From Sphingomonadaceae bacterium (GTDB lineage: Bacteria; Pseudomonadota; Alphaproteobacteria; Sphingomonadales; Sphingomonadaceae): a DNA stretch of 64,000 nt. Every line of letters starts with the position of its first letter. Position 1 is the first letter of the stretch. The stretch lies in the NCBI GenBank assembly GCA_025056155.1, contig JANWWL010000004.1, forward strand, positions 248,001-312,000, given 5' to 3'. Made by a program: the position numbers and the translations under genes. Positions 52,205 to 62,738 of this stretch are shown piece by piece. The notes beneath the pieces were generated by a model. The model was not told the DNA's origin and ran no database searches. It was given only the letters and a program-made list of their open reading frames with translations.

Positions 52205-53649
52205 TCCGCCCGCTCCCGGTCGCGGATCGAGGGCGGCGGCCCCGGCAGCGGCTCGGGCGCCGGCGCCGCGGGCGGGCGATCGCGCTGCCGCGACTCCCGC
52301 GGGTCCGGGTCCGCCCGGAACTCGCGCCAGGTCCGGTCCACCCGCCGGAAATGCCGGTCGGGGTCGTGCCGCCCGTCCGGCGGCAGGTCCGCCCGTGCCA
52401 GCGCCATGCCCATCGCCTGCAGCAGCCGATAGGCGGCCACATAGCGGTCCCGCTCGGCCCGCACCAGCGCCACGCGACTGCTGAGCAGCTCCTGCTCGGC
52501 ATTGAGGACGTCGAGGATGTCACGGTTGCCCACCAGGTTTTCCTGGCGCACGCCTTCGGCCGCCAGCTCGTTGGCGTCGATCGCCACCCGGGTCGAGCGG
52601 ATGAAGGATTCGGCGGCCTTGAGCACCGTCCAGGCGTTGATCGTGGCTTCCGTCACGGCCCGCGCCGTCCCCTCGATGCGCTCCAGGGCTTCGCTCTGGG
52701 CCGCCTGGGCCTGCCGCACGCGCGCGGCGACCAGGCCCGAGGTGAAGATGGGGATCGACATGTTGACCCCGATGGTGGCGGTCAGCCCGTCGATCAGGAA
52801 CGGGGCCAGCGGCCCGCCGCGGATCGCCTGGTAGGCGAAGGTGGAGTTGACGTTCGCTTCGCCGAAGCGTTCCCGCTTGGCGACCGTCACCTGCTCGTCG
52901 GCGGCCTTCTCGTCGTAGCGGGCGGCCAGCAGGTCGGGGCTGTTCGCGAGCGCGATGTCGCGCGCTTCCTCGACCGAGGCGGGGAGGGGGGGGAGCTCGG
53001 GCAGCGGGTCGAGCCGCCCTGGCAAGCGCCCCACCACGCGGCGGAAGGCCTCTTCGGCGCGCCGAGCGTTCCCTTCGGCCACCACGAGGTTGGCCCGTGC
53101 CCCTTCCAGCCGCGCCTGGCTTTGGGCGACGTCGGTCCGCGTGAGGTCACCCACCTCGAACCGGTCGGTCGAGGCCTGCAACTGCCGCTCCAGCACGCGG
53201 ACCTGGTTGCGATTGAGCTCCACCTCCGCCCGGGTGGCCAGCACGTCGGCATAGGCCTGGACGGCGTCGGCGATGATGCGGTTCTCGAGCGCCCGCAGCC
53301 GTTCCCGTGCGGCCCCGATCTGGGCGTCGACCGCCCGGATGCCGGCCTGGACCCGCCCACCGGCCCAGACCGGTTGCGTGATCCGCACGCCGGCCGTGGT
53401 GCGCCGGCCGAAATCGTCGAGGTTCTCGTCAAGTTCCTGGGAGAAGTTGATGCTGCCGTTCACCGACGGGCGCATGCCCGACCGGACGATGGGGAGCTGG
53501 TCGTCGAGCCGGCGGACGGCGGCCCGAGCGGCGGCGAGTTCCGGGTTGGTGGCGTAGGCGGCGGCCAGCACTTCGGGCAGGCTCTCCGCCGCCACCGGCT
53601 GGGCGATCCCCGCCACGGCAAGGGCCGCGATGGCAAAGCGGCAGCGCAT
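52201..53649 (-). CDS. tolC: TolC family outer-membrane efflux protein
   Basis: 482-residue TolC-type trimeric channel for type I secretion or efflux. A signal peptide (AIAALAVAGIAQPVAA) is followed by two internally repeated helical halves (ANPELAAARAAVRRLDDQ-like repeats, then LANSPDLLAARYDEKAADEQ). Family landmarks are TRTDVAQSQARLEGARANL and VGNRDILDVLNAEQELLSSR. A Pro/Arg-rich C-terminal tail of about 60 residues extends beyond the barrel. The start is ATG 53649, 11 bases after the pcm stop. No inner-membrane partner pump is in the window. Confidence 0.94.
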   Translation of the reverse strand: MRCRFAIAALAVAGIAQPVAAESLPEVLAAAYATNPELAAARAAVRRLDDQLPIVRSGMRPSVNGSINFSQELDENLDDFGRRTTAGVRITQPVWAGGRVQAGIRAVDAQIGAARERLRALENRIIADAVQAYADVLATRAEVELNRNQVRVLERQLQASTDRFEVGDLTRTDVAQSQARLEGARANLVVAEGNARRAEEAFRRVVGRLPGRLDPLPELPPLPASVEEARDIALANSPDLLAARYDEKAADEQVTVAKRERFGEANVNSTFAYQAIRGGPLAPFLIDGLTATIGVNMSIPIFTSGLVAARVRQAQAAQSEALERIEGTARAVTEATINAWTVLKAAESFIRSTRVAIDANELAAEGVRQENLVGNRDILDVLNAEQELLSSRVALVRAERDRYVAAYRLLQAMGMALARADLPPDGRHDPDRHFRRVDRTWREFRADPDPRESRQRDRPPAAPAPEPLPGPPPSIRDRERAE

Positions 53650-53660
53650 GCGCTCGTCGT

Positions 53661-54329
53661 TCAGAAGCGGAACATGGGCGGGGCGCGCAACGCCTCCAGG
53701 GGGGGCGCGTGGAGCTCCGCCAGCCAGTCGAACGCCACCCCCGCCGGCGATGCCCGGCCGAGCCCCAACCGGTGGACGCCGTCCTCGTCCACGATCACCG
53801 CCACCAGCCGACCCCGGGGATCAAGTTGGGCGACAAGCTCCGCCGGCAGCCGTTCCGCCGCGCCGTCGATGAGGATGAGGTCGAAGGGGGCGCGATCGGG
53901 CGCGCCGCGGGCAAGCGGCCCCTCGACCACGGTCACTCGGCCGTGCCCCGCCACCAGCGCTCGCGCCCGGGCGGCCAGCGTTGGACTCTCCTCGAGGGCC
54001 ACCACCTCGGCCCCCATGCGGCCCAGCACGGCAGCGGCGTAGCCCGTGCCCGCCCCCACCACCAGCGCCCGCTCGCCGGGCTCCACCCGGGCGGCCTGCA
54101 CCATGAGCCCCAGGGTCAGGGGCGTCATCATGGCCCGTCCCGGGGCCAGCGGCTGCTCGAGGTCGGCGTAGGCCAGGGCGCGGCGCCCTTGGGCCACGAA
54201 ATCCTCGCGCGGCACGGCCGCCATCGCCTGCAGCACCCGGGGGTCGATCACCCCGCAGGGCTTGAGCTGGCTTTCGATCATCGCCGTGCGGTTCGCCGAA
54301 AGCGGCGGGCGATCGAGCACGTCGGTCAA
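53661..54329 (-). CDS. pcm: Protein-L-isoaspartate O-methyltransferase family protein
   Basis: 222-residue methyltransferase of the PCMT group found beside tolC in alphaproteobacteria. Its N-terminus (MIESQLKPCGVIDPRVLQAM) is the family signature. The SAM-binding loop is LVVGAGTGYAAAVL, and ILIDGAAERLPAELV follows. It is expected to methylate isoaspartyl residues for repair, though this subgroup's activity is less well tested. The start is TTG 54329 with AAGGGGA upstream. GTG 54320 is an alternative. It heads the minus-strand run pcm-tolC-popZ and is divergent from the 6PGL-like gene. Confidence 0.88.
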   Translation of the reverse strand: MTDVLDRPPLSANRTAMIESQLKPCGVIDPRVLQAMAAVPREDFVAQGRRALAYADLEQPLAPGRAMMTPLTLGLMVQAARVEPGERALVVGAGTGYAAAVLGRMGAEVVALEESPTLAARARALVAGHGRVTVVEGPLARGAPDRAPFDLILIDGAAERLPAELVAQLDPRGRLVAVIVDEDGVHRLGLGRASPAGVAFDWLAELHAPPLEALRAPPMFRF

Positions 54330-54435
54330 GGAATTCCCCTTCGCGTGGAGCCTGCTTGCCTTCGCGGCCGCGCCCCGATAGCCGGCCGGGGGGAAGGTGC
54401 CAAGCGCGCCCGGAAGGGCCAGGCGAGGGTGGGGC

Positions 54436-55050
54436 ATGGCCGAGATCGAGTGGTGGGACCACGACGATGCGGTAAGCCTTGGCCGCCAGCTGGCCGACGA
54501 CATCGCCTTCCTGATCGGTCGGGCCGTCGCCGAGCGAGGCACGGCGCTGGTCGCCCTGGCGACCGCCGCGGCGGGTACGACCGTGCTCGACGCCCTCGCC
54601 CGGGCCGACGTGCCATGGGGGGCGGTGGTGGTGGTGCCGACCGAGGACGACGGCGACCGGACGGCGGCCGCCGCCCTGGGCCGCCGATTCCGTCCCTTGG
54701 GTGGGACGGTCGTGGCGCTCGACCAGGCACGCGATCTGAACTGGCCCGCCGACGTCGCCTGGCTGGTCCCCGGCCCGGGCGGCCGCGTGGCAGGCCTTGC
54801 CCCCGGCCCGGAGCTCGCGCGGGCCTTGGCTTCGCCCCATCCCATCGTGCGCACGACCGAAGGCTGGGGGCTTTCGGGCTCGGCCTTGCGCAGCGCGGAG
54901 GCGCTGCTGGTCGCCGTCTTCTCCGAGACCGAGCGGCGGCGGCTGGAAGCGGCGATCGACGAGGGGGCGAGCGCTCGTCTGCCCATGGGGCGGCTGCTCG
55001 CCGAGTGCGAGCAGGCGGTCGACATCCATTTCGCCCCGGCGGAAGCGTGA
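54436..55050 (+). CDS. Degenerate 6-phosphogluconolactonase-like protein
   Basis: 204-residue protein with the overall layout of 6-phosphogluconolactonase (DevB/Pgl): N-terminal WWDHDDAVSLGRQLADDIAF, central LDALARADVPWGAVVVVPTE. The catalytic signatures are lost. The GGSTP loop reads ATAAAGTT, the DER region reads TEDDGD, and the DGHxASLFP motif reads GGRVAGLAP. It is also shorter than active enzymes (about 230-250). It is probably a non-catalytic homologue, with a sugar-phosphate-binding or other role. ATG 54436 follows GCGAGGGTGGGGC. It is divergent from pcm and convergent with lpd (7 bases). Confidence 0.72.
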   Translation: MAEIEWWDHDDAVSLGRQLADDIAFLIGRAVAERGTALVALATAAAGTTVLDALARADVPWGAVVVVPTEDDGDRTAAAALGRRFRPLGGTVVALDQARDLNWPADVAWLVPGPGGRVAGLAPGPELARALASPHPIVRTTEGWGLSGSALRSAEALLVAVFSETERRRLEAAIDEGASARLPMGRLLAECEQAVDIHFAPAEA

Positions 55051-55057
55051 GGCGAGC

Positions 55058-56428
55058 CTAGATGTGCAGCGCGCGGCCCAGGGCCGCCAGCGTGGCCTCG
55101 TGCATCATTTCCGACAGGGTCGGGTGGGGAAAGACGGTGCCAGCCAGCGTGTCGGCCGTCGCTTCGGCCGCGCGGGCGATACAGAAGCCCTGGATCAACT
55201 CCGTCACCTCGGGGCCCGCCAGGTGCGCGCCCAACAGGGCGCCCGTCGGCGCGTCGAACACCAGCTTCATGATCCCTTGGGTGTCGCCCAGGGCTACGGC
55301 CTTGCCGTTGCCGATCGCCGGAAATCGGCCCACCATCACGTCGTAGCCCGCCGCGCGGGCGTGCGCTTCCGTAAGCCCCACCGAGGCCACCTGCGGCCGG
55401 GAATAGGTGCAGGCGGGGACGTTGCCGCGCTCCAGGGGGTGCGCATCCGCCACACCGGCGATGGCTTCGGCCGCCACCACGCCTTCGTGGCTTGCCTTGT
55501 GGGCAAGCCAGGGGGGCCCCGTGAGATCGCCGATCGCCCACAGCCCTTCGACGTTCGTGCGGCCGAACGCGTCGGTCGCCACGTGGCCGCGCGTCCGCTC
55601 CACCCCAAGGTCATCAAGACCCAGCCCTTCGGTGTTCGGGGTGATGCCGATCGCCAGGATGGCATGGCTGAACCGCTGCGGGGTGCCGGCAATCTCGGCC
55701 GTGACACCCTCGGCATCGCCGGCCAAACGGTCGACGCTGATGCCCGTGCGGATCTCGATCCCCCGCCGGGCGAAGGCCTCGGCCATGAACGCCGAGATCT
55801 CCTCGTCCTCTTGGGGCAGGATTCGCGGCAGCGCTTCGACGAGGGTCACCCGACTGCCGAGATCGGCGTAGAAGCTTGCGAACTCGACCCCGATCGCACC
55901 CGAACCCACCACCAGAAGGTCGCTGGGCAGGGCCGAGGGCAGCATGGCCTCGCGGTAGGTCCACACGCGCTTCCCGTCGGCCTTGAGGTGGGGAAGGTCG
56001 CGCGCCCGAGCGCCGGTGGCCAGGATCACGTGGCGGGCCTCGAGCCGCCGCTCGCCCACCTGCACCGCCGTGGGGGCCAGCAACCTTCCCTCGCCCGCCA
56101 CGACGGCGACGCGATTCTTGCGCAGCAGGTGCGCCACGCCGCCTGCCAGCCGGTCGGCCACCTGGCGGCTGCGGCGCACCATGGCCTGCAAGTCGAAGGC
56201 GGCGCCGTCGGCCGCAAGCCCGAAGTCGCGGGCGTGCGTGACGAGGTGCCACACCTCGGCCGAACGCAGGAGCGCCTTGGTGGGAATGCAGCCCCAGTTG
56301 AGGCAGATGCCCCCGGGCCGGTCGCGCTCGACCACGGCCACCTGGAGGCCAAGCTGGGCCGCCCGGATGGCCGCCACATAGCCGCCGGGGCCCGCCCCGA
56401 TGACGACCAGGTCGTATCGTTCTGCCAC
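55058..56428 (-). CDS. lpd: Dihydrolipoyl dehydrogenase
   Basis: 456-residue E3 flavoprotein that reoxidises dihydrolipoamide for the pyruvate dehydrogenase complex and perhaps the glycine cleavage system. FAD loop GAGPGGYVAAIRAAQ, redox disulfide GGICLNWGCIPTK, NAD loop VGSGAIGVEFASFYADLG and the C-terminal HPTLSEMMHE (His-Glu base) are all intact. The start is ATG 56428, 27 bases after the pdhC stop. It is the last gene of the eno-ftsB-pdhA-pdhB-NYN-pdhC-lpd run. Confidence 0.96.
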   Translation of the reverse strand: MAERYDLVVIGAGPGGYVAAIRAAQLGLQVAVVERDRPGGICLNWGCIPTKALLRSAEVWHLVTHARDFGLAADGAAFDLQAMVRRSRQVADRLAGGVAHLLRKNRVAVVAGEGRLLAPTAVQVGERRLEARHVILATGARARDLPHLKADGKRVWTYREAMLPSALPSDLLVVGSGAIGVEFASFYADLGSRVTLVEALPRILPQEDEEISAFMAEAFARRGIEIRTGISVDRLAGDAEGVTAEIAGTPQRFSHAILAIGITPNTEGLGLDDLGVERTRGHVATDAFGRTNVEGLWAIGDLTGPPWLAHKASHEGVVAAEAIAGVADAHPLERGNVPACTYSRPQVASVGLTEAHARAAGYDVMVGRFPAIGNGKAVALGDTQGIMKLVFDAPTGALLGAHLAGPEVTELIQGFCIARAAEATADTLAGTVFPHPTLSEMMHEATLAALGRALHI

Positions 56429-56455
56429 GCTGAAGGCCTCCTCAGCCGGATGGCC

Positions 56456-57910
56456 TCAGGCCAGCATCGCCAGCGGCCGTTCGACGAAGCCGCGGAAGGC
56501 CTGCAACAGCCGAGCGCCCACGGCCCCGTCGATCGCCCGGTGATCGAAGCTTCCCGTCACGCTCATGAGCGTGGCCGCCCCGATGCCATCGTCCGTCACC
56601 ACCGGGCGACGCTCGCCGGCCCCCACCGCCAGAATCACGGCTTCGGGCGGGTTCAACACGGCGGCGAATTCCTTGACGCCGTGCATGCCGAGGTTCGACA
56701 GCGACGCCGTGCCCCCCTGGATCTCGTGCGGCTTCAGGCGCAGGGCGCGACCGCGCTCGGCCAGGTCCCGCATCTCGACCGCAATGCGCGACAGGGGCTT
56801 GGCCGCCGCATCGCGGACGATCGGAGTCACGAGCCCGCCCGGAATGGCGACCGCCACCGAGACGTCGGCCCGCCCGAAGCGCTTGAGGTGCTCGCCCGCG
56901 AAGCTCACGTTGGCCTCGGGCACGGCCTCGAGCGCCATGCCTAAGGCCTTCACGAGCATGTCGTTGACCGAGACCTTGATCCCCCGCGGCTCGAGGGCGG
57001 CGTTGATCTCGGCGCGCAGCGCGAGCAGCGCGTCGAGCCGGCAGTCGATCGAGAGATAGAAGTGGGGGATGGTCGTTTTCGCCTCGGTGAGGCGGCGGGC
57101 GATCGTGCGCCGCACGCTCCCCAGCGGGACGAGCTCGAAGGGCGGTTCATGCGGGCGGGGGGCCTGGGCCGGGGCGGCGCCGGGGGCTGGCGCGGCTCGG
57201 GCGGCCTGGGCTGGGGCGGCGTCGGGGGCCGGCGCGCGGGGAATCGGACCTGGCGGGGCCCCTGAGGCGGGGCCTAACGGGGCCGCTGCCACGGGCGTCG
57301 GGCGAGCGGCCTCCGCCGCCGTGGCAGCCAGCGTCGGGGCAGGGATCACGCCCGGGGCGGGCGCTCGCCCGGCCGCGCGCTCGACGTCGGCGCGCACGAT
57401 CCGCCCGCCGGGCCCGGAACCTTCCAGATCTTCCAGCCGGACGCCGAGCTGGGCGGCCATCCGCCGGGCGAGGGGCGACGCCCGTACGCGCCCGTCCGCC
57501 GCCGCGCGGGCAGCCGAAAGGGTGGCGGCGTCCGTGGCCACTGGCGGCGGGGGGCCCGCGTCGCCCATCGGCGGCGGCGCGGCCGCATCACCCGCCTGGG
57601 ATGGTCGCGCGCGGGTCCCCTCCGGCGCGGCCTCGGGGGCGGGTGCCGCGGTGGTGGTCGGGGCTTTGTCGGCGGTCCGCAGCCGGGCAATCACGGCGCC
57701 CACGGCCACCCCTTCCGTGCCCTCGGGCACCACCAGCTCCACGACCTCGCCCTCGTCCGCGGCCTCGACCTCCATGGTCGCCTTATCCGTCTCGATCTCG
57801 GCGATGGGGTCGCCCGCGTGCACATGGTCGCCAGGCTTCACCAGCCAGCGCGCCAGCGTGCCCGTTTCCATCGTGGGCGACAGGGCAGGCATCCGCACCT
57901 CGACGGGCAT
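56456..57910 (-). CDS. pdhC: Pyruvate dehydrogenase E2, dihydrolipoamide acetyltransferase
   Basis: 484-residue E2 core. One N-terminal lipoyl domain (residues 1-75, lipoyl Lys in [10 protein letters not shown]) is joined by an Ala/Pro linker to the peripheral-subunit-binding domain (about 137-175, [27 protein letters not shown]). A second, unusually long Ala/Pro linker (about 178-255) follows. The catalytic domain ends with the active-site motif [15 protein letters not shown]. It transfers acetyl groups to CoA. ATG 57910 lies 3 bases after the stop of the NYN gene, so translation is likely coupled. Confidence 0.96.
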   Translation of the reverse strand: MPVEVRMPALSPTMETGTLARWLVKPGDHVHAGDPIAEIETDKATMEVEAADEGEVVELVVPEGTEGVAVGAVIARLRTADKAPTTTAAPAPEAAPEGTRARPSQAGDAAAPPPMGDAGPPPPVATDAATLSAARAAADGRVRASPLARRMAAQLGVRLEDLEGSGPGGRIVRADVERAAGRAPAPGVIPAPTLAATAAEAARPTPVAAAPLGPASGAPPGPIPRAPAPDAAPAQAARAAPAPGAAPAQAPRPHEPPFELVPLGSVRRTIARRLTEAKTTIPHFYLSIDCRLDALLALRAEINAALEPRGIKVSVNDMLVKALGMALEAVPEANVSFAGEHLKRFGRADVSVAVAIPGGLVTPIVRDAAAKPLSRIAVEMRDLAERGRALRLKPHEIQGGTASLSNLGMHGVKEFAAVLNPPEAVILAVGAGERRPVVTDDGIGAATLMSVTGSFDHRAIDGAVGARLLQAFRGFVERPLAMLA

Positions 57911-57913
57911 GGC

Positions 57914-58573
57914 TCAGTCCGCCACGAACAGGGTCTGGGGGTCGAAGCCGGGCATCCCCTGCTCGGCTACCTGGTGCATGGGCACGACGTCGGTTGCTTC
58001 GGCGATGAGGGCCTTCGACACCACGGTCTTGCCGGGGAACTCGAAGGCCAGCAGCAGCACGCGCGTGCCCACGAGCGCCAGCCGCCGCACGAGTGGCACA
58101 TAGTCGGCATCCGGGGTCATCAGGGCCACCCAGTCGAGCCGGCGGGTGACCGCGAGGTCGTAGGCGTCCAGGGCCAGCGCCACCTCCACCCCGCGCTCGC
58201 GCGGGTAGTCGCGGCTCGTGTCCACGCGCAGATAGTGGGGCGTGATATGGTGTTGGGCCATCAGCTGGTCGAACACCCGTTCGCCGCGCAGGAACTCCTC
58301 GACGAAGCCCGGGTTGCCGTCGCGGTTCGCCTTCTCGTCGATGTCGGCCAGCGTGAAGCGCCCGCGATAGTAGTGGGCCTCGACGATTCGGCACATCGAC
58401 TTGGGATAGTCCTCCAGCTTGGCCACCCGCCAGCGGATGAAGTCGTGCAGGCCGCCCAAGTCGATCCGCCGACGGATGTCATGGGTGTAGCGATAGTGGT
58501 TGGTCACCTGCTGGAAGTACGAGCCGTCGTAGAAGACGGCGATCTTGACGAGCGCGCTCGTGCCGTCGGTCAC
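57914..58573 (-). CDS. NYN-domain (PIN-like) nuclease-type protein inside the pdh operon
   Basis: 219-residue NYN/LabA-type protein of the PIN-like nuclease superfamily. Putative metal-binding aspartates lie in [26 protein letters not shown] and [16 protein letters not shown], the three conserved acidic clusters of the family. No other domain is visible. GTG 58573 overlaps the pdhB stop (GTGA) and its stop lies 3 bases before pdhC, so it is embedded between E1-beta and E2. Function is unknown. An RNA-cleaving or RNA-binding role, possibly on the operon's own message, is a guess from the domain and position. Confidence 0.85.
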   Translation of the reverse strand: MTDGTSALVKIAVFYDGSYFQQVTNHYRYTHDIRRRIDLGGLHDFIRWRVAKLEDYPKSMCRIVEAHYYRGRFTLADIDEKANRDGNPGFVEEFLRGERVFDQLMAQHHITPHYLRVDTSRDYPRERGVEVALALDAYDLAVTRRLDWVALMTPDADYVPLVRRLALVGTRVLLLAFEFPGKTVVSKALIAEATDVVPMHQVAEQGMPGFDPQTLFVAD

Positions 58574-59883
58574 AGGATGGCCTTCACGGCCGCCACCACG
58601 TCGGCCGGCTTCACCAGGGCCGCCCGTTCGAGGTTGGCAGCGTACGGCAGGGGGACATCGGCATCCGTCACGCGGCGAACGGGGGCGTCGAGCTCGTCGA
58701 ACCCCTTTTCCATCGCCACGGCCATCACCTCGGCCGCCACCGAGCAGCGGGGCCAACCTTCCTCCACCACCACCATCCGGTGGGTGCGGGCCAGGCTCTC
58801 GAGGATCGCGGCTTCGTCCAAGGGCCGAAGCGTGCGCAGGTCCAGGACCTCGGCCGAAATGCCGTCGGCGGCGAGCGCGTCGGCCGCCTCCAGCGCCACG
58901 TCGACCCCGATCGAATAGGAGACCAAGGTGACGTCGTGGCCCGGGCGATGGATGCGCGCACGGCCGATGGGCACCAGGTGCTCGCCCTGCGGCACCTCGA
59001 AGGTGCGGCCATAGAGGAGCTCGTTCTCGAGGAAGACCACCGGGTCGTCGCTGCGGATGGCCGCCTTGAGAAGGCCCTTGGCGTCGGCCGCGTCGTAGGG
59101 GGCGATCACGACCAGGCCCGGGACATGGGCGTACCAGGCGGCGAAGTTCTGGCTGTGCTGGGCCGCCACGCGGGCGGCCGCCCCATTCGGGCCGCGGAAC
59201 ACGATGGGGCAGGCCAACTGCCCGCCGGACATATAGCGCGTCTTGGCGGCCGAGTTCACGATGTGGTCGATGGCCTGCATGGCGAAATTCATCGTCATGA
59301 ACTCGACGATGGGGCGCAGGCCGCCGAAGGCCGCCCCGACGCCCAGCCCGGCGAAGCCATACTCGGTGATGGGGGTGTCGACCACGCGCTTCTCGCCGAA
59401 TTCGGCCAGAAGCCCCTGGGTCACCTTGTAGGCCCCCTGGTAGTGGGCCACCTCCTCGCCCATCACGAACACGCGCTCGTCCCGGCGCATCTCCTCGGCC
59501 ATGGCGTCGCGCAGCGCTTCGCGCACGCTCTGGCGTCGCGTCGGCCCGGGTCCTTCGGCCGCCCTGGGCGGGACCGGCTGGGCGGTCGCCGGCGCAGCGC
59601 GCGCCGCCACCCCCGGCGCGGCGGACGGGGCCGGGGCGAAGCCGTCGTCCACGCCCGCCAGCCGGGCGATGACCGTGCCGACGGGAAGGCCTTCCGTCCC
59701 CTCGGGCACGAGCAACGCCTCCACCACGCCGTCGGCCTCGGCCTCAAGCTCGATGGTGGCCTTGTCGGTCTCGACTTCGGCAATCGGCTGGCCCGACCGG
59801 ACGCGATCGCCGGGCTTCACCAGCCAACGCGCCAGCGTTCCCACTTCCATGGTGGGAGAGAGCGCCGGGAGCCTCACGTCCAT
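58570..59883 (-). CDS. pdhB: Pyruvate dehydrogenase E1 beta with lipoyl domain
   Basis: 437-residue E1 beta. An N-terminal lipoyl domain (residues 1-75, Lys in [11 protein letters not shown]) precedes an Ala/Pro linker and the transketolase-like domain ([57 protein letters not shown]). A lipoyl domain on E1 beta is a known feature of alphaproteobacterial complexes, such as those of rhizobia and Zymomonas. The start is ATG 59883, 10 bases inside pdhA. The longer open frame upstream is shadow of pdhA. Its stop is shared with the NYN gene start. Confidence 0.96.
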   Translation of the reverse strand: MDVRLPALSPTMEVGTLARWLVKPGDRVRSGQPIAEVETDKATIELEAEADGVVEALLVPEGTEGLPVGTVIARLAGVDDGFAPAPSAAPGVAARAAPATAQPVPPRAAEGPGPTRRQSVREALRDAMAEEMRRDERVFVMGEEVAHYQGAYKVTQGLLAEFGEKRVVDTPITEYGFAGLGVGAAFGGLRPIVEFMTMNFAMQAIDHIVNSAAKTRYMSGGQLACPIVFRGPNGAAARVAAQHSQNFAAWYAHVPGLVVIAPYDAADAKGLLKAAIRSDDPVVFLENELLYGRTFEVPQGEHLVPIGRARIHRPGHDVTLVSYSIGVDVALEAADALAADGISAEVLDLRTLRPLDEAAILESLARTHRMVVVEEGWPRCSVAAEVMAVAMEKGFDELDAPVRRVTDADVPLPYAANLERAALVKPADVVAAVKAIL

Positions 59884-60947
59884 GGGGTGCCGCTGGCGGT
59901 CACGTCGGTGAACAGTTCGGCCAGATCGGGTTCGGGGGCTTGCTCGGCGAAGTCGGCCGCCGCGGCCACCTCGGCGCGCACCTCCCGGTCGATGGCCTTG
60001 AGCTCGTCTTCGGTCGCGAACCCCAGCTCCACGAGCTCGCGCGCCGCCCGGTCGATCGGGTCCTGGTGCTCGCGCACGGCCGAGACCTCCTCGCGGCTGC
60101 GGTACTTCGCGGGATCGCTCATGGAATGGCCTCGGTAGCGGTAGGTCTTCATCTCGAGCAGGATGGGCCCGCGCCCCGACCGCACCCAGTCGGTGGCCAC
60201 GGTCGCGGCGCCGCGCACGGCGAGGACATCCATCCCGTCCACCTGCAGACCTTCGATGCGGAAACTCTCGCCACGGCGATACAGCTGGTCCTCGGCGGAG
60301 GCGCGGTTGACCGAGGTGCCCATGGCATACTGGTTGTTCTCGATCACGAAGACGACCGGCAGCTTCCACAGCTCGGCCATGTTGAAGGTTTCGTAGACCT
60401 GGCCCTGGTTGGCCGCGCCATCCCCGAAATAGACCAGGGCCAGCCCGCCGTCCTCCCGATACTTGTGCGCGAAGGCCAAGCCGGCGCCGATGGGTACCTG
60501 GGCGCCCACGATGCCGTGCCCCCCGTAGAAGCGGTGCGGCACCGAGAACATGTGCATCGACCCGCCCTTGCCCTTGGCCACACCGGCCGCCCGGCCGGTG
60601 AGTTCGGCCATCACCGCATGGGCCGGCACGCCGCAGGCCAGCAGGTGGCCGTGGTCGCGATAGCCCGTGACGACCGAATCGAGGCCCGGCCGTAAGGCGG
60701 CCTGAAGGCCCGTCACCACCGCCTCCTGGCCGATGTAGAGGTGGCAGAACCCGCCGATGAACCCCATGCCGTAGAGCTGCCCCGCCTTCTCCTCGAACCG
60801 ACGGATGAGGAGCATGAGGCGATAGAAGGCGCGGTACTCCTGGGCCGTGGGGACATAGCGCTCGGGCTCGGGAACGGCGTCGAGTCGGCCGGGCTCGGCG
60901 GGGGTGGCCGCTTGCCGTACCCGGCCTGCCGAACCTGTCCGTGCCAA
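59874..60947 (-). CDS. pdhA: Pyruvate dehydrogenase E1 alpha
   Basis: 357-residue thiamine-diphosphate-binding E1 alpha. Key blocks are [44 protein letters not shown], the ThDP motif [17 protein letters not shown] and the phosphorylation-loop-like [15 protein letters not shown]. The start is TTG 60947 with AAGGGAG about 8 bases upstream. No ATG gives a full-length protein. The first ~35 residues form a non-conserved, probably flexible extension. It lies 64 bases after the ftsB stop and overlaps pdhB by 10 bases. Confidence 0.94.
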   Translation of the reverse strand: MARTGSAGRVRQAATPAEPGRLDAVPEPERYVPTAQEYRAFYRLMLLIRRFEEKAGQLYGMGFIGGFCHLYIGQEAVVTGLQAALRPGLDSVVTGYRDHGHLLACGVPAHAVMAELTGRAAGVAKGKGGSMHMFSVPHRFYGGHGIVGAQVPIGAGLAFAHKYREDGGLALVYFGDGAANQGQVYETFNMAELWKLPVVFVIENNQYAMGTSVNRASAEDQLYRRGESFRIEGLQVDGMDVLAVRGAATVATDWVRSGRGPILLEMKTYRYRGHSMSDPAKYRSREEVSAVREHQDPIDRAARELVELGFATEDELKAIDREVRAEVAAAADFAEQAPEPDLAELFTDVTASGTPWT

Positions 60948-61011
60948 GGTGTCCGCTCCCTTCCGCACTATGGGGGCCCGGGCGGCTGATAGACGCCGCC
61001 CGGCACCCCCC

Positions 61012-61365
61012 TCAACCCTGCCGTCGCCGCTCGCCCGGGTCGGGCTCGGGGCCGGCGGGCGGCAGCGGCACCACGAGTTCATCGGGCCTGATGACGCCCA
61101 GGTGGCGTCGCACCAGCTCGTCGGCGTAGTCGGGATCGGCTCCCCTGGGGTCGAGAAGACCGATGCGCGCCTTCAGATCGGCGCGCTCGGCCTCTAGGCG
61201 CGCGCGCTCGGCCAGCAGCCGATCGCGGGCGGCATGAATGTGTCCCAGGGCCATCAGGCCTGAGGACCCCCCCACGGCGTGGGCCAGGAAATAGCCCGCC
61301 ACCATCAGGCAGGCCGCTACCGGCAGCGCGCGCCGCAGCAGGACCGCAAGCTCCGCCCGGGCCAT
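61012..61365 (-). CDS. ftsB: FtsB-like septum formation initiator
   Basis: 117-residue single-pass membrane protein of the FtsB/DivIC family. A short cytoplasmic start, one membrane helix (about residues 15-35, PVAACLMVAGYFLAHAV), then a periplasmic coiled coil (LLAERARLEAERADLKARIG) and RGADPDYADELVRRHLGVIRPDE, a block typical of alphaproteobacterial FtsB. It acts in the divisome with FtsL and FtsQ. The start is ATG 61365, 32 bases after the eno stop. Its place between eno and pdhA is conserved in alphaproteobacteria. Confidence 0.93.
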   Translation of the reverse strand: MARAELAVLLRRALPVAACLMVAGYFLAHAVGGSSGLMALGHIHAARDRLLAERARLEAERADLKARIGLLDPRGADPDYADELVRRHLGVIRPDELVVPLPPAGPEPDPGERRRQG

Positions 61366-61397
61366 CGCCGCTGCCGAATCATGGGGTGGGCCCGCCG

Positions 61398-62738
<1,341 letters not shown>

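Noticed and set aside
58570-59883. Lipoyl domain on E1 beta as an unusual fusion
   Set aside because: This is an established feature of alphaproteobacterial pyruvate dehydrogenase complexes.
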